The notes beneath the pieces were generated by a model. It did no database searches. It was not told the DNA's origin and was given only the letters and a program-made list of their open reading frames with translations. A DNA stretch of 64,000 nucleotides. It comes from Mesorhizobium sp. ORS 3324. GTDB lineage: Bacteria > Pseudomonadota > Alphaproteobacteria > Rhizobiales > Rhizobiaceae. The position numbers and the translations under genes are program-made. This document shows positions 36,438 to 49,066 of the stretch, piece by piece (the stretch's first letter is position 1; the number at the start of each line of letters is the position of its first letter). Location: contig LM655171.1 of assembly GCA_000824825.2 (NCBI GenBank), positions 147,862 to 211,861 on the forward strand. The letters run 5' to 3'.

Positions 36438-38884
36438 GCCTGTGGCGGGTTGGCCTCTGGCTTTTCGGGCCTGCTGTAAGGCGCCAGCCCTCTCGCCTCG
36501 CGCGAGTAGCGTCGCTGCTCGTGCCAGGGGCGGTAAGGCTGTTGGACTGCAAACTGAATGACCGGCCGCACCGTCGCCGATTGCGGGTCGAAGAAGACGG
36601 CGGCACTGCCGTCGCGCGCGAGCTGTCGCTTGGTGACGACGAGGACGCGTGCGTCGCGGCAAGGATTGTAGGCCGTGGCGTCGTTTATGACGATGAGATC
36701 GGCGAAGCCGCAGGCCGGGCGAGCGCTGTCGCGGTTTTCGGCGAGCGCGACGAGCGCGCCGGAAGGATGCCGGCCAATGCAGAGATCGCCGGTACAGTAG
36801 AAGGGCGAACCGGCCGGCAGGTCGACGGGATCGGCTATATCCATCGCGCCTTTGGCGAATGTTTCGGGCGGCACGATCGTCTCCGCCTTCAGCGCCCGTT
36901 TCCAATTGTCCGTGGTGAATTCGTTGGAGCTTGCGCGGTTGACGGCGAGCTCACCGCCGCCGATCGGCATCGCCACCAGATGCGCGTCCTCGGAGATCAG
37001 CACATCCGGCGTCCTCACCTGCGGGATCGTCAGCAGGCCGGCCAGCGCGAAGGGGACGGCCGCCAGCCTGAGCCAGGTGGTGGCCATGGTCGCGATGACG
37101 AGCGCGATTGTCGCCAGCAGCACCGACTGGATCGAGATCAGCCCGACGGCATCGACCGGCGAGCGTTCCGAAATCCACGCAGAGATCGCGATCATCGCCG
37201 TCAGCCCCTTGCCCATCAGATAGAGGAACGGCCCGTCGAAGCCGAACGGCATCATGAGCGCGCTGGCGACGGCAAGGAACATCACAACCGTGACGATCGG
37301 CATGATCGCCACATTGGCAAGCAAGCTAAGCGGCGAGACGCGCTGGAAGTGCCATATGGCAAAGAGTGCCGTGGCGCTTCCGGCGATGATCGACGTCAAG
37401 GCGGCGCCGCCCGCTCCGACCGCCAGCTTTCGCGACAGGAACCGCAGGAACGAACGCTTTGCCGGCGGCGCTCTCACTATGCCGGCGCGGTAGTCGGCCC
37501 AGCCGGCATAGGCGCCGACCAGGGCTGCGGTAGCGGCAAACGACATCTGGAAGCTCGGGCCGACCACTTCATGCGGCGACACCAGGATGACCGCGATGGC
37601 CGAAACCGCCAGGTTGCGCATCGTCAGCGCCGCCCGATCGAAGAGCACGGCGACCAACATGACCGCGAGCATGATGAAGCTTCGCTCCGCTGCGACCACG
37701 ACGCCGGAAATGACGAGATAGGCAGCGATCGACACCAGCGCGATTGCCGCGGCATATTTCTTGACCGGGCGGCGCGAGGAAAAATCCGGGAACAGCGCAA
37801 AGGCGCCGCGCAGCAAAAGCATGATTGTGCCGGCGACCAGCGCCATGTGCAGGCCGGAAATCGAGATGATGTGGTAGATGCCGGTCCGTCGCATCGCCTC
37901 GTTGACGTCGTCGGGAATGCCGGCGCGAACGCCGACGATCAGGGCCGCGGCGATCTCGCCTTCCGGACCGCCGACGCTGGTCCTGATATGATCGGCGATG
38001 TTTTCGCGCGCGTTCTCGATGGCGGAGGCCACTCGTGTGCCGCCGCGCGGATCGGTTGACGGAACGACCTTCGGATCGCCAAGGAAAAAGCCGCTGGCGC
38101 CGATGCCGGAAAAATAGCTGTCGAAGGAGAAATCGTAGCTGTCCGGCCGGACCGGGCCGGTCGGCGGCAAGAGCCGCGCATAGCCAGTCACCAGCGATCC
38201 CGCCTTCAATTCTGGTGGGATCCTACGCGCCGAGAGCCTGACGCGATCCGGCGCGTAGCGCAGCTTCGGGTGCGCGGTCGAGACGAGATCGATGGTCAGC
38301 CGGACGCGGCCATTGGCCATTTCCTCGGCGATGACGACGCGGCCCGTCAGCCGCGTCTGGATATCGGAGCCGAGAATCGGTGTTGCGACGCGCCAAGTCT
38401 CGACTTTCGCGGCGACAAAGCCCAACGCACAAAACAGCGCCGCCATGAAGAGAAGGTGCGTCTTCGGCCATGAGCGTGAAATGGCCGCGCAGACAGCCAT
38501 CAGCGCCACCGCCGCCGGCGGCCTGTAGAGATCGGGCTCAGTATTCAAGGAAAAGTAGACGATCACGCCCGCGGCCAGGAACACCGGCACCAGCAGGAAG
38601 CCGATGCCGCGGTCAAGCTCGGTGGTAGCGGCCGCAGCGATGCTTTGGCCAAACGCGGGAAGCGAAGCGCGACGGATCTGTTTGCGGATCCGCTCGATGG
38701 CTACCTGTGGGAAAGGCGCGCCGGAGGTGCTGCCGTCGGGCTGCAAAACCTCCGTAGGCGGACTCGGCGCCGGAAGCGAGACCGGCGCCGCTTCGGCAGG
38801 TACGGTGTCAGCAAACAGCTGGCGCTCGCTGACGCCAGCTATCGTCCCCTCGCCCTCCTCCGCACCCCGGCTACGTCCAGCCAT
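36431..38884 (-). CDS. comEC: ComEC/Rec2-family membrane protein
   Basis: An 817-residue polytopic inner-membrane protein. An N-terminal Pro/Ser-rich cytoplasmic stretch of about 85 residues is followed by two helices and a DUF4131 domain (about 145-290), then the Competence membrane domain with the motif [16 protein letters not shown] (about 330-345) and 8-10 helices. The C-terminal 190 residues contain degenerate sequence where the metallo-beta-lactamase domain would lie; the HxHxDH metal motif is absent. ComEC normally forms the DNA-uptake channel. Natural transformation is not established for this group, so the role stays open. Confidence 0.88.
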   Translation of the reverse strand: MAGRSRGAEEGEGTIAGVSERQLFADTVPAEAAPVSLPAPSPPTEVLQPDGSTSGAPFPQVAIERIRKQIRRASLPAFGQSIAAAATTELDRGIGFLLVPVFLAAGVIVYFSLNTEPDLYRPPAAVALMAVCAAISRSWPKTHLLFMAALFCALGFVAAKVETWRVATPILGSDIQTRLTGRVVIAEEMANGRVRLTIDLVSTAHPKLRYAPDRVRLSARRIPPELKAGSLVTGYARLLPPTGPVRPDSYDFSFDSYFSGIGASGFFLGDPKVVPSTDPRGGTRVASAIENARENIADHIRTSVGGPEGEIAAALIVGVRAGIPDDVNEAMRRTGIYHIISISGLHMALVAGTIMLLLRGAFALFPDFSSRRPVKKYAAAIALVSIAAYLVISGVVVAAERSFIMLAVMLVAVLFDRAALTMRNLAVSAIAVILVSPHEVVGPSFQMSFAATAALVGAYAGWADYRAGIVRAPPAKRSFLRFLSRKLAVGAGGAALTSIIAGSATALFAIWHFQRVSPLSLLANVAIMPIVTVVMFLAVASALMMPFGFDGPFLYLMGKGLTAMIAISAWISERSPVDAVGLISIQSVLLATIALVIATMATTWLRLAAVPFALAGLLTIPQVRTPDVLISEDAHLVAMPIGGGELAVNRASSNEFTTDNWKRALKAETIVPPETFAKGAMDIADPVDLPAGSPFYCTGDLCIGRHPSGALVALAENRDSARPACGFADLIVINDATAYNPCRDARVLVVTKRQLARDGSAAVFFDPQSATVRPVIQFAVQQPYRPWHEQRRYSREARGLAPYSRPEKPEANPPQAQ

Positions 38885-38985
38885 CGGGCATGCCCCTTGC
38901 GCCCCAGACCTCCTATGCTACATGAACGCCGATCGCGCGAAAGTCCGCGCAATCAAGCCTGCTTCAGCGCCATTCTGAGAGTTCC

Positions 38986-40410
38986 ATGTCCGACAAGGTC
39001 GTCACCCGTTTTGCCCCCTCGCCCACCGGCTTCCTGCATATCGGCGGGGCGCGCACGGCGCTGTTCAACTGGCTCTACGCCAAGCATACGGGCGGCACGA
39101 TGCTGCTCCGCATCGAGGACACCGATCGCGAGCGCTCCACCGAGGCGGCGACGGCCGCTATCCTCGACGGGCTGACCTGGCTCGGCCTCTCATGGGACGG
39201 CGAGGCCGTGTCGCAGTTCGAGCGCGCGCCGCGGCACCGCGAGGTGGCCGAGGAGCTCGTGCGCCTGGGCAAGGCCTATTACAGCTACGAGACGCCCGCC
39301 GAGCTCGAGGCGATGCGCGAGGCGGCGCGCGCTAAGGGCCTGCCGCCGCGCTACAACGGTCAGTGGCGCGACCGCGACCCGTCCGAGGCGCCTCCCGGCA
39401 TCAAGGGCGCAATCCGCATCAAGGCGCCGACCGAGGGCGAGACGATCGTGCATGACCGCGTGCAGGGCGAGGTGCGCTTCCCGAACAAGGACCTCGACGA
39501 TTTCATCATCCTGCGCTCGGACGGCAACCCGACCTATATGCACGCCGTCGTCGTCGACGACCACGATATGGGCGTCACCCACATCATCCGCGGCGACGAT
39601 CACCTGACCAACGCCGCGCGCCAGACCGTGATCTACAACGCCATGGGTTGGACTGTGCCGTCGATGTCGCACATCCCGCTGATCCACGGCGCCGACGGAG
39701 CCAAGTTGTCGAAACGCCACGGCGCGCTTGGTGTCGAGGCCTATCGCGCCATGGGCTATCTGCCGGAGGCGCTGCTCAACTATCTGGCCAGGCTCGGCTG
39801 GAGCCATGGCGACGACGAGGTGATGTCGATCAAGGACATGATCTCCTGGTTCGACATCGACGACGTCAACAAGGGTGCGGCCCGTTTCGACTTCGCCAAG
39901 CTCGAGGCGCTGAACGGCGTCCATATGCGCAAGATGGACGACGAGGCACTCTTCGACATCTTCGTCGCGACCTTGCCCCATCTCGAGGGCGGACCGGCGC
40001 TTGCGGCAAAGCTCGATGACAAGCGCAAGGCGCAGGTGCTTGCCGCCATGCCCGGCCTCAAGGAGCGAGCGAAGACGCTGGTCGAGCTGGTCGACGGAGC
40101 AGCCTTCCTGTTCGCGGAGCGGCCTTTGCAGCTCGACGAGAAGGCGGCGGGGTTGCTCGGCGGCGACGCGCGCGCCATCTTGCGTGGTGCCCATGCCGCG
40201 CTCGAAGCGATCGCCGGCGAATGGAGCGCTGCAGCCGCGGAAGCCGCTATTCGCGACTTTGCGCAGGCTGGCGGCCACAAGCTCGGCGCCGTGGCCCAAC
40301 CGCTTAGAGCGGCCTTGACCGGCCGGAGCACATCGCCCGGCGTGTTCGACGTGCTTGCCGTGCTGGGACGGGACGAAAGTCTAGCGCGGATTGGAGATCA
40401 AATCGATTAG
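38986..40410 (+). CDS. gltX: Glutamate--tRNA ligase
   Basis: A 474-residue class I aminoacyl-tRNA synthetase. The HIGH motif is in [18 protein letters not shown] and the KMSKS equivalent is [21 protein letters not shown] and [10 protein letters not shown] are also typical. Length and architecture match bacterial GluRS. Many alphaproteobacteria have two GluRS genes and lack GlnRS, so this one may also charge tRNA-Gln; not decidable here. It is divergent from comEC (101-base gap). Confidence 0.95.
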   Translation: MSDKVVTRFAPSPTGFLHIGGARTALFNWLYAKHTGGTMLLRIEDTDRERSTEAATAAILDGLTWLGLSWDGEAVSQFERAPRHREVAEELVRLGKAYYSYETPAELEAMREAARAKGLPPRYNGQWRDRDPSEAPPGIKGAIRIKAPTEGETIVHDRVQGEVRFPNKDLDDFIILRSDGNPTYMHAVVVDDHDMGVTHIIRGDDHLTNAARQTVIYNAMGWTVPSMSHIPLIHGADGAKLSKRHGALGVEAYRAMGYLPEALLNYLARLGWSHGDDEVMSIKDMISWFDIDDVNKGAARFDFAKLEALNGVHMRKMDDEALFDIFVATLPHLEGGPALAAKLDDKRKAQVLAAMPGLKERAKTLVELVDGAAFLFAERPLQLDEKAAGLLGGDARAILRGAHAALEAIAGEWSAAAAEAAIRDFAQAGGHKLGAVAQPLRAALTGRSTSPGVFDVLAVLGRDESLARIGDQID

Positions 40411-40591
40411 GAGCGAACTGGCCCAAAAAGATTGGCATTGAAAGGTGTGTTTCGCAGTGCAACATTAGGCCTTGGCCCAATCTGGCACGCACCCCCTAAA
40501 ATGCGGTGGCAAGTTCGCGCATTCCGGTGATTTCGACGTGTCGTTTGCAGGAATTGCCTTGCCGGCATGAGGAAACATAAAGGAGTTTGCA

Positions 40592-41920
40592 ATGAGCGAA
40601 GCTGCGACAAAAATGGAAGGGGGCAGCAGGACGCGCGAGTCGACCGCGAGGCTCGAACTCGCCGGCAAGACCCACGAATTCAAGGTGCGAAGCGGTTCGG
40701 TCGGGCCTGATGTCATCGACATCGGCTCACTTTACAGCACCACCGGCGCCTTCACCTATGATCCGGGCTTCACCTCGACGGCCAGCTGCGAGTCGGCGAT
40801 CACCTTCATCGACGGCGATGCCGGCATCCTGCTGCACCGAGGCTATCCGATCGACCAGCTTGCCGAGCACGGCGACTTCCTCGAGGTCTGCTACCTGCTG
40901 CTCTACGGCGAACTGCCGACCAAGGCGCAGAAGGATGACTTCGACTATCGCGTGACGCGCCACACCATGGTGCATGAGCAGATGTCGCGCTTCTTCACCG
41001 GCTTCCGCCGCGACGCCCATCCGATGGCCGTCATGTGCGGCGTGGTCGGCGCGCTGTCGGCCTTCTATCACGACTCGACCGACATCTCCGACCCCTACCA
41101 GCGCATGGTGGCCTCTATGCGGCTGATCGCCAAGATGCCGACGATCGCTGCGATGGCCTATAAATACCACATCGGCCAGCCCTTCATTTATCCGAAGAAC
41201 GATCTCAGCTTCGCCGCGAACTTCCTGCATATGTGCTTTGCCGTGCCGTGCGAGGAGTACAAGATCAATCCGGTGCTGGCGCGCGCCATGGAGCGCATCT
41301 TCATCCTGCATGCCGACCACGAGCAGAACGCCTCGACCTCGACGGTTCGCCTCGCCGGCTCCTCGGGCGCCAACCCGTTCGCCTGCATCGCCGCTGGCAT
41401 TGCCTGCCTGTGGGGTCCGGCGCATGGCGGCGCCAACGAGGCGGCCCTCAACATGCTGGGCGAGATCGGCCATGTCGACCACATCCCGGAATTCATCGCC
41501 CGCGCCAAGGACAAGAACGATCCGTTCCGGCTGATGGGCTTCGGCCATCGCGTCTATAAGAACTACGATCCACGCGCCAAGATCATGCAGAAGACCGCGC
41601 ATGAGGTGCTGGGTGAGCTCGGTATCAAGGACGATCCGCTGCTCGACATCGCGATGGAGCTGGAGAAGATCGCGCTCACCGACGAATATTTTATCGAAAA
41701 GAAGCTCTATCCGAATGTCGACTTCTATTCGGGCATCACGCTTAAGGCGCTCGGCTTCCCCACCACCATGTTCACCGTGTTGTTCGCCGTCGCCCGCACC
41801 GTCGGCTGGATCGCGCAGTGGAAGGAAATGATCGAGGATCCGCACCAGAAGATCGGCCGCCCGCGGCAGCTCTACACCGGGGCGCCGGAACGCGACTACG
41901 TGCCGATTGCCAAAAGGTAA
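40592..41920 (+). CDS. gltA: Citrate synthase
   Basis: A 442-residue type I (hexameric, NADH-sensitive type) citrate synthase, the entry enzyme of the TCA cycle. Active-site segments are [15 protein letters not shown] (His), [16 protein letters not shown] (His and Arg) and NVDFYSGI (Asp). The ribosome site AAGGAG lies 7 bases before the ATG. The gap to gltX is 181 bases and shows no further gene. It is convergent with lpxB across a heptamer repeat hairpin. Confidence 0.97.
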   Translation: MSEAATKMEGGSRTRESTARLELAGKTHEFKVRSGSVGPDVIDIGSLYSTTGAFTYDPGFTSTASCESAITFIDGDAGILLHRGYPIDQLAEHGDFLEVCYLLLYGELPTKAQKDDFDYRVTRHTMVHEQMSRFFTGFRRDAHPMAVMCGVVGALSAFYHDSTDISDPYQRMVASMRLIAKMPTIAAMAYKYHIGQPFIYPKNDLSFAANFLHMCFAVPCEEYKINPVLARAMERIFILHADHEQNASTSTVRLAGSSGANPFACIAAGIACLWGPAHGGANEAALNMLGEIGHVDHIPEFIARAKDKNDPFRLMGFGHRVYKNYDPRAKIMQKTAHEVLGELGIKDDPLLDIAMELEKIALTDEYFIEKKLYPNVDFYSGITLKALGFPTTMFTVLFAVARTVGWIAQWKEMIEDPHQKIGRPRQLYTGAPERDYVPIAKR

Positions 41921-41929
41921 GAATAGGGA

Positions 41930-43157
<1,228 letters not shown>

Positions 43158-43168
<11 letters not shown>

Positions 43169-44072
43169 TGGCCGGCTCCGTCGCGGGGAACCCGACGATG
43201 AACAAGCCGAGCGCATTGGCGCGCGCCAATGTCGCCGGGCCTTCGAGAATGAGCGAGCGGCCCGCCTCTACGGCTATGCCGGCAAGCCCTGCGGCGTGCG
43301 CGGCCTCGACCGTCTGCGGGCCGATCGAGGGCAAGTCGGCGCGCAGCTCCTGACCCGGCTTGGCGCATTTGACAAGCACACCGCGCGTCTTGCCGGCGAG
43401 CCTGCCATGGCCGCGCAATTCGCGCGTCCTTTCGAGCAGACCGGCAGTGCCTTCGATGCCCTCCAACGCGATCACCCGCCCTCCGATCGCGATAGCCGCT
43501 TGGCCGATGTCGAGCGCGCCGATGGTCTTGGCCGCTGCACGGCCCGCTTCGATGTCGCGCCAGTCCGACTGCTTCGGTGTCGCGGCGGTCAACGTGCCCT
43601 CGCCGGCGGCGAGGTCGGGGACGATCTCATGCGCGCCGACGACCGTGATGCCGCGCCTCTCGAGGCCTCGCGTCAGAACCTTCAACAGCCCGTCGTCGCC
43701 GCGCGCCAGAGCGACCACCACCGACGGCACGATCGCCAGCAATCCTAGACTGGGTCGCATGTTCCTTAACCTCGGCCTGCGCTTGATCTCGCCGGCAAGG
43801 ACCAGATGGGTGACGCCGTGGCGTTTCAGCGTCGACACCAAGGAGCCGATCTGCTCGAGGGCCATGGTGACGTGCTCGTATCGGCCGAGCTGCTGCTTGC
43901 GGTCAGCCTCACCTTCCATCAACAGAATGAATGGTGCATAGCCCTGTGCGGCGAGACCGTCGGCGACCTCGACCGGCAAGCTGCCGCCGCCGGCGATGAT
44001 GCCGACCCTGGAGCCCGGCGCGAGTGCAGGCGCTGATCCGACGGGCTCAGTCCTCGTCATCGCTGTCGTCAT
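43158..44072 (-). CDS. lpxI: UDP-2,3-diacylglucosamine diphosphatase LpxI
   Basis: A 304-residue LpxI (DUF1009), the enzyme that replaces LpxH in alphaproteobacteria and hydrolyses UDP-2,3-diacylglucosamine to lipid X. N-terminal GIIAGGGSLPVEVADGL, the GEIKRRPRLRNMRPS segment and the C-terminal GQELRADLPSIGPQTVEAA are family features. Starts at 44072 and 44060 are both in frame; either overlaps the lpxA end slightly, consistent with coupled translation. No lpxH homologue lies nearby. Confidence 0.93.
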
Positions 44073-44886
44073 CGCCGCCGCCCTTGAGCGGCGGGACGGC
44101 ATAATGTCGCTTGCCGCGGCTGGTGATGAAGTCGATCATCTTCATGGCCGTCGGCGACGAGGCGAATTCCGCCCTGGCGATCTCGACATTCTCCCCGACG
44201 GTGCGAGAGTGGTCGAAAATCGTCCTGTAAGCTCTGCGCAGCAGATAGATTTCGGCACGCGGCAGACCGGAGCGCTTCAGGCCGATGATGTTGAGGCCGC
44301 GCAATTTGGCGCGATTGCCAACCGCGATCGCAAAGGGAATGACGTCGCCGACGACGGCCGAGCAGCCGCCGATGAAGGCGTTGTCGCCGACGCGGACAAA
44401 CTGATGAACGGCGGTGAGGCCGCCGATATAGACGTTGTCGCCGATCTCGCAATGTCCGCCGAGCGTCGCCCCGTTGGCGAAGGTGGCATTCTTGCCGACG
44501 ACGCAGTCATGGGCGATGTGGGCGTAGGCCAGGAAATTGCCGTTGTCGCCGACGGTCGTCTCGCCGCGGCTGGAATCCGTGCCGACATGCATGGTGACGC
44601 CTTCACGGATGGTGCAATTCTCGCCGATGACCAGCGTGGTGCGCCCGCCCTTGTGCTTGGTGTTCTGCGGCGGCGCGCCCAGCGTCGCCATCGGATAGAC
44701 CTTGGTCGAGGCGCCGACCGTGGTCGCGCCCATCACCGAGACATGGCTGACCAGCTCGACGAGATCGCCGATGACGGCGTCGGCGCCGACATGGCAGAAC
44801 GGTCCGATGCGCACGCCTTCGCCGAGCCGGGCACCTTCTTCAATGACCGAGGAGGGATGGATTGATGTCTCAATTTTCATCAGCAT
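44047..44886 (-). CDS. lpxA: UDP-N-acetylglucosamine acyltransferase
   Basis: A 279-residue left-handed beta-helix acyltransferase, the first enzyme of lipid A synthesis, adding 3-hydroxyacyl from ACP. Hexapeptide repeats run from residue 8 to about 190; the catalytic His lies in YAHIAHDCVVGKN, and GDNVYIGGLTAVHQFVRVG is the usual continuation. The C-terminus is acidic (DDDSDDED). An ATG two codons downstream (44880) is an equally good start. It begins 9 bases after fabZ. Confidence 0.96.
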   Translation of the reverse strand: MLMKIETSIHPSSVIEEGARLGEGVRIGPFCHVGADAVIGDLVELVSHVSVMGATTVGASTKVYPMATLGAPPQNTKHKGGRTTLVIGENCTIREGVTMHVGTDSSRGETTVGDNGNFLAYAHIAHDCVVGKNATFANGATLGGHCEIGDNVYIGGLTAVHQFVRVGDNAFIGGCSAVVGDVIPFAIAVGNRAKLRGLNIIGLKRSGLPRAEIYLLRRAYRTIFDHSRTVGENVEIARAEFASSPTAMKMIDFITSRGKRHYAVPPLKGGGDDDSDDED

Positions 44887-44895
44887 TTCGAACCG

Positions 44896-45357
44896 TCAGC
44901 CGGTGACCATCATGGCCGAAACCTCAGCCTCGGCTGCCTTTGCCCCGTCAACCATGGCCTCGCAGGCGAATTTCAGCAGGTTGCCGCGCTTCTTGATCTT
45001 CTTGACGTGGATTCTGAGCTGATCGCCCGGAACGACCGGCTTGCGGAACTTCGCATTGTCGATGGTCATGAAATAGACCAGCGACGGCTTTTCCGTATTG
45101 AGGCTGCGGATGCAGATCGCGCCCGCGGTCTGCGCCATCGCCTCGATGATGAGCACGCCCGGCATCACCGGCTGCTGCGGGAAATGCCCCTGGAAATGCG
45201 GCTCGTTGATGGTCACGTTCTTGATGCCGACAGCGGAGTCGTCGCCGTCGATCTCGACGATGCGGTCGATCAGCAGGAACGGATAGCGGTGCGGCAGGAG
45301 CTTCATCAGCCCCATTATGTCGACCGCCTCAAGTGTCGTCCCAACCATGTCAGCCAT
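44896..45357 (-). CDS. fabZ: 3-hydroxyacyl-[acyl-carrier-protein] dehydratase FabZ
   Basis: A 153-residue hot-dog-fold dehydratase of fatty-acid elongation. It competes with LpxA for 3-hydroxyacyl-ACP, which explains the conserved pairing. The signature [14 protein letters not shown] and the active-site helix [19 protein letters not shown] with His and Glu are complete. The start at 45357 overlaps the stop of lpxD (ATGGCTGA), so translation is coupled; a longer in-frame start would lie within lpxD. Confidence 0.96.
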   Translation of the reverse strand: MADMVGTTLEAVDIMGLMKLLPHRYPFLLIDRIVEIDGDDSAVGIKNVTINEPHFQGHFPQQPVMPGVLIIEAMAQTAGAICIRSLNTEKPSLVYFMTIDNAKFRKPVVPGDQLRIHVKKIKKRGNLLKFACEAMVDGAKAAEAEVSAMMVTG

Positions 45358-46405
45358 TTCCGTCGCCCTGCTTGCGGCTCTTGGCGACCTTGCGCAGCCA
45401 GGCGATCTCACGCAAGGCTTCGGCCATCGGCTGTGCCGGATAGCCTCCCCAGACTTCGCCCGCCGGCACGTTGCTCATGAATCCGCTTCTCGCTGCAAGC
45501 TTGGCCCCCGGGCCTATGGTCAAATGATCGGCCAAGCCGACACCGCCACCCATGGTGACGTTGTCGCCGACGACGACGGAACCGGAGATACCCGAAAGGC
45601 CCGCTATAATGCAATTGCGGCCGATGCGAACATTGTGGGCGATCTGCACCAGATTGTCGATCTTGGTGCCCTGGCCGATGATCGTGTCCGACATCGCGCC
45701 GCGATCGACCGTGGTGTTCGAGCCAATCTCGACATCGTCCTGGATGATGACGCGGCCGATCTGCGGCACGCGCTCGGGGCCCTTGGCGCCGGCCACGAAA
45801 CCGAAGCCGTCCTGGCCGATCCTGGCACCGCCATGGATGATGACGCGATTGCCGACGAGCGCATATTGGATGCTGGCGCCCGGCCCGACGTAGCCGTCGC
45901 GGCCGATCTTGCACGAACGGCCGATGACGGCATGGGGCGCAACGACGGTGCCTGCGCCAATGGAGACGCCGGGACCGATCACGGCGCCGGCCTCCACGAT
46001 CGCGCCGGCTTCGACATGCGCGGATGGATCGATATGCGCTTGCGGCGAAACGCCGGTTTCGCCTGTCATCGGCCCTGGAGTGGAGGCATGCGGAAACAAG
46101 AGGCGCCCAACCATCGCAAAGGCCTGCTGCGGTCGCGGATGCACCAGCACCGCGACGCCCTGCGGCGCTCTGCTGGCAAAATCGGCGGGACACAGGACGG
46201 CCGCTGCCTTGAGCGACTGCATCAGGGCGAAATTGCGCTTGCCGTCGACGAACACGAGCGCGCCGCCGCCGCCCTCATTGGCAGGCGCCAACGCTTCGAT
46301 CGCAACATCGGCCTGTGACGAATCAACGAGATTGGCGCCGGTCAGATTCGCGACCTCGCCAGCCGTATACCGGCGTGAAGGCGCGAAGAATACCGGATCG
46401 GTCAT
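45350..46405 (-). CDS. lpxD: UDP-3-O-(3-hydroxyacyl)glucosamine N-acyltransferase
   Basis: A 351-residue enzyme of lipid A synthesis, third step. Residues 1-100 are the uridine-binding domain ([16 protein letters not shown]), and residues 110-330 the left-handed beta-helix with hexapeptide repeats such as [20 protein letters not shown] and the catalytic His in [14 protein letters not shown]. The C-terminal helix ends in a Lys-rich tail. It follows bamA by 76 bases with a strong hairpin in between. Confidence 0.96.
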   Translation of the reverse strand: MTDPVFFAPSRRYTAGEVANLTGANLVDSSQADVAIEALAPANEGGGGALVFVDGKRNFALMQSLKAAAVLCPADFASRAPQGVAVLVHPRPQQAFAMVGRLLFPHASTPGPMTGETGVSPQAHIDPSAHVEAGAIVEAGAVIGPGVSIGAGTVVAPHAVIGRSCKIGRDGYVGPGASIQYALVGNRVIIHGGARIGQDGFGFVAGAKGPERVPQIGRVIIQDDVEIGSNTTVDRGAMSDTIIGQGTKIDNLVQIAHNVRIGRNCIIAGLSGISGSVVVGDNVTMGGGVGLADHLTIGPGAKLAARSGFMSNVPAGEVWGGYPAQPMAEALREIAWLRKVAKSRKQGDGNG

Positions 46406-46440
46406 TCCAGAAACATATCCAGCTCGGTCGGATCAGCCTC

Positions 46441-46465
46441 TTCCGGGCCGTCACACGGCCCGGAA
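46441..46465 (-). terminator. Intercistronic hairpin between bamA and lpxD
   Basis: A perfect 11-bp GC-rich stem TTCCGGGCCGT / ACGGCCCGGAA with a 3-base loop begins 17 bases after the bamA stop codon. No T-run follows on the minus strand, so it is more likely an attenuator or an mRNA-stabilising end than a full terminator, since the downstream lipid A genes must be expressed. Confidence 0.55.
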
Positions 46466-46481
46466 ACATCGTAACCCGCGA

Positions 46482-48848
46482 TTAGAAACGGGTCGCTATG
46501 CCGAAGTTGAATTCCTGCGTCTTGTCGGTCGGCTCCTTCTTGACCGGGATCGCATAGTCGATGCGGATCGGGCCGAACGGCGAAGCCCACATCAAACCGA
46601 CACCGACCGAAGCGCGCCACTGCATGCCGGTTGTGGCCGTATCGACGCCAGTAAGTGTGTTACCGTAGAGCGTTGCCGCATCCGCGAAGACCGCACCACG
46701 TAACCCGAAGCTTTCCGGAATAACCGGCAGCGGGAACTGCGCTTCGGCGGAAGCATTGAAATAGGTGGTGCCGCCAAGGTGATCGCCACTACCATCATTC
46801 GCCGCCGGGCCGATGCCGCCATATTCAAAGCCGCGGATCATTCTATCGTTGCTCTGGAAGTAGTCGAAGATACGCAGATCGTTGCTGCCGTACTTCGCTA
46901 TATAGCCAGCACCACCCGAAACCAAGCCGACCAGGTCGAGTTGCTCCGACAGCGTCTGGTAGACGCTTGCACGTCCCGTCACCTTCACCCACTTGGCATC
47001 GCCGCCTAGGCCGGCGAACTCGGTTGTACCAGTGACATAGAGACCCTCATGCGGGTTCTTCATGTCGTCGATCGTATTATAGACCAACCCAAGGCTTACC
47101 GACGACTTGATCCACGGGCTCTCTGCGACACCATCACGTACAGCTTGGGAGATCGTGCACTTGGACGGATCGTACACCCCGTTGGAATCCACACAACCGG
47201 ACGCGAGGGAATATTTCTCTTGCGAGATATTATACGCCAGCTGCGTCGAGATGCTGTCGGTGATCGGCAAGCCGAAGCGGATGGTCCCGCCGGTCACATT
47301 CGTGTCGTAGTGGCTGTATTCTCGAGTCGACCTGTAGATGTCGAAGCCCGCCGCGATGCGGCGGCCTAGGAAATATGGCTCCGTGAAGGAGATGGCGTAG
47401 TCGCGCGAGTGCCTGCCGCCGCCGGCCGACAGCTTGATGTACTGGCCACGGCCGAGGAAGTTGCGCTCGGTGATCGAGCCTTCGATTGAGGGACCGGGCG
47501 TGTCGCCGCCCGTCGAATAGCCGGCGCCGATTGAGAACTCGCCGGTCGACTTCTCGACCACGTCGACGACCAGGACGACCTGATCCGGGGCTGACCCGGG
47601 AACGGTGGAGATATCGACTTTCTCAAAATAATCGAGCGCTTCCAGCCGCTTCTTCGCGCGCTGGATGAGAACCTGGTTGAACGCGTCGCCCTCGCTGACA
47701 TCGAATTCGCGGCGGATGACGTAGTCGCGCGTGCGGTCGTTGCCGCGGATTTCGATGCGCTCGATATAGGCCTTGGTGCCCTGGTCGATGGTGTAGACGA
47801 CCGAGATCGTGTGATTTTCGAAATTGCGGTCGCCGCGCGGCGTCACCTGGGCAAAGGCATAGCCCGAACCCGCGACCTTTTCGGTCAGCGCGACGATCGA
47901 ATCCTCGACATCCTTGGCATTGTAGACATCGCCCTTGTGGGTCTCGACCACCGACTCCAGCGATTTGGAGTCGACCTCGGGGATGGTGCTCTCGACGCTG
48001 ATGTCGCCGAAGGTGTAGCGCTCGCCTTCCTGCACGGTGATCGTGACCGTGTATTTGTTGGTGGCCTCATCCAGTTCGCCGACGGCCGAGATGACCTGGA
48101 AGTCGGCGTAGCCGTGATTGTAATAGAATCGGCGCAGCAATTCCTGGTCGGCGCGCAGCTTGTCCTCGTCATAGACGTCGTCGCGCAGCACGAAGGAAAG
48201 CCAGGTCGAACGCTTGGTGTTGATCACGTCCGACAGGCGGCGGCTGGAGAAGGCGCTGTTGCCGACGAAGTTGATGGCCGCGATCTGCGTGCGTGCGCCT
48301 TCGTTTATGTTGAAGACGACGTTCACGCGATTGTCACCGAGGTCCATGATCTGCGTGGTGACGGCGGCATCATCGCGGCCGATGCGCCGGTAGGCCGCCT
48401 TCACCGCCTCCACGTCCGCATCGAGCGCCTGCTGCGAGAAAGTCGCGCGCGGCTTCAGCTGGATGGCGGCTTGAAGGGCGTTGTCCTTGAGTTTCTTGTT
48501 GCCCTGGAACAGGACCTGGTTGACGACCTTGTACTCGGAAACCTTGACGACCAAGGTCGAGCCGACCTGGTTGATCTGGACATCCGAGAACAGCCCGGTG
48601 CCGAACAGCGCCTTCACGGCACTGTCGATGTCGCCGCTGGAAAACGGCTTGCCGGGCTTGATCGAAATGTAGTTGCGGATGGTTTCGGCGTCGACGCGCT
48701 GGTTGCCGCTGACCTCGACTCTGCTGACGACTGCTGCTTCGGCTACCGATGTGGCAACGAACTGCACTGCGAGCGCGCCTGGCAAAACCAGGGCGGCGGA
48801 CAAAGCCGCCGCGGACGCGGCGCTCAGAAACTTGGATGCTGCCTTCAT
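46482..48848 (-). CDS. bamA: Outer membrane protein assembly factor BamA
   Basis: A 788-residue Omp85 protein. The signal peptide (MKAASKFLSAASAAALSAAL..., cleavage near SVAEA) is long. Five POTRA domains follow (about 45-430; VSRVEVSGNQRVDAETIRNY is POTRA 1) and then a 16-strand barrel with the conserved loop-6 motif region ending in PFGPIRIDYAIPV and the terminal strand FNFGIATRF with C-terminal Phe. It inserts beta-barrel proteins into the outer membrane. The start at 48848 was chosen at the signal peptide; an ATG 11 codons earlier exists. Confidence 0.96.
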   Translation of the reverse strand: MKAASKFLSAASAAALSAALVLPGALAVQFVATSVAEAAVVSRVEVSGNQRVDAETIRNYISIKPGKPFSSGDIDSAVKALFGTGLFSDVQINQVGSTLVVKVSEYKVVNQVLFQGNKKLKDNALQAAIQLKPRATFSQQALDADVEAVKAAYRRIGRDDAAVTTQIMDLGDNRVNVVFNINEGARTQIAAINFVGNSAFSSRRLSDVINTKRSTWLSFVLRDDVYDEDKLRADQELLRRFYYNHGYADFQVISAVGELDEATNKYTVTITVQEGERYTFGDISVESTIPEVDSKSLESVVETHKGDVYNAKDVEDSIVALTEKVAGSGYAFAQVTPRGDRNFENHTISVVYTIDQGTKAYIERIEIRGNDRTRDYVIRREFDVSEGDAFNQVLIQRAKKRLEALDYFEKVDISTVPGSAPDQVVLVVDVVEKSTGEFSIGAGYSTGGDTPGPSIEGSITERNFLGRGQYIKLSAGGGRHSRDYAISFTEPYFLGRRIAAGFDIYRSTREYSHYDTNVTGGTIRFGLPITDSISTQLAYNISQEKYSLASGCVDSNGVYDPSKCTISQAVRDGVAESPWIKSSVSLGLVYNTIDDMKNPHEGLYVTGTTEFAGLGGDAKWVKVTGRASVYQTLSEQLDLVGLVSGGAGYIAKYGSNDLRIFDYFQSNDRMIRGFEYGGIGPAANDGSGDHLGGTTYFNASAEAQFPLPVIPESFGLRGAVFADAATLYGNTLTGVDTATTGMQWRASVGVGLMWASPFGPIRIDYAIPVKKEPTDKTQEFNFGIATRF

Positions 48849-49066
48849 CGGGCTTTTGTACCTTTTTCTCGTAGTCCCCACGGCGAGAAAACCGGACGTG
48901 CGGTATTTTCCCTTACCGTATTAACCGGATTTCCCCTACACGCAAGGCTCCGGGTTAATTTGTATTTACTTAACCCTGTTGCGTGGCTTTCGTGTCACGC
49001 ATATCCCCACGCATGGTAAACGGCGTCTCAACGGAGACGGGGCTGAAGCCAAATTCCTTCATGATT

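Noticed and set aside
40411..40591. Possible small RNA or tRNA in the gltX-gltA gap
   Set aside because: No cloverleaf, no terminator-like hairpin and no conserved RNA motif could be seen.
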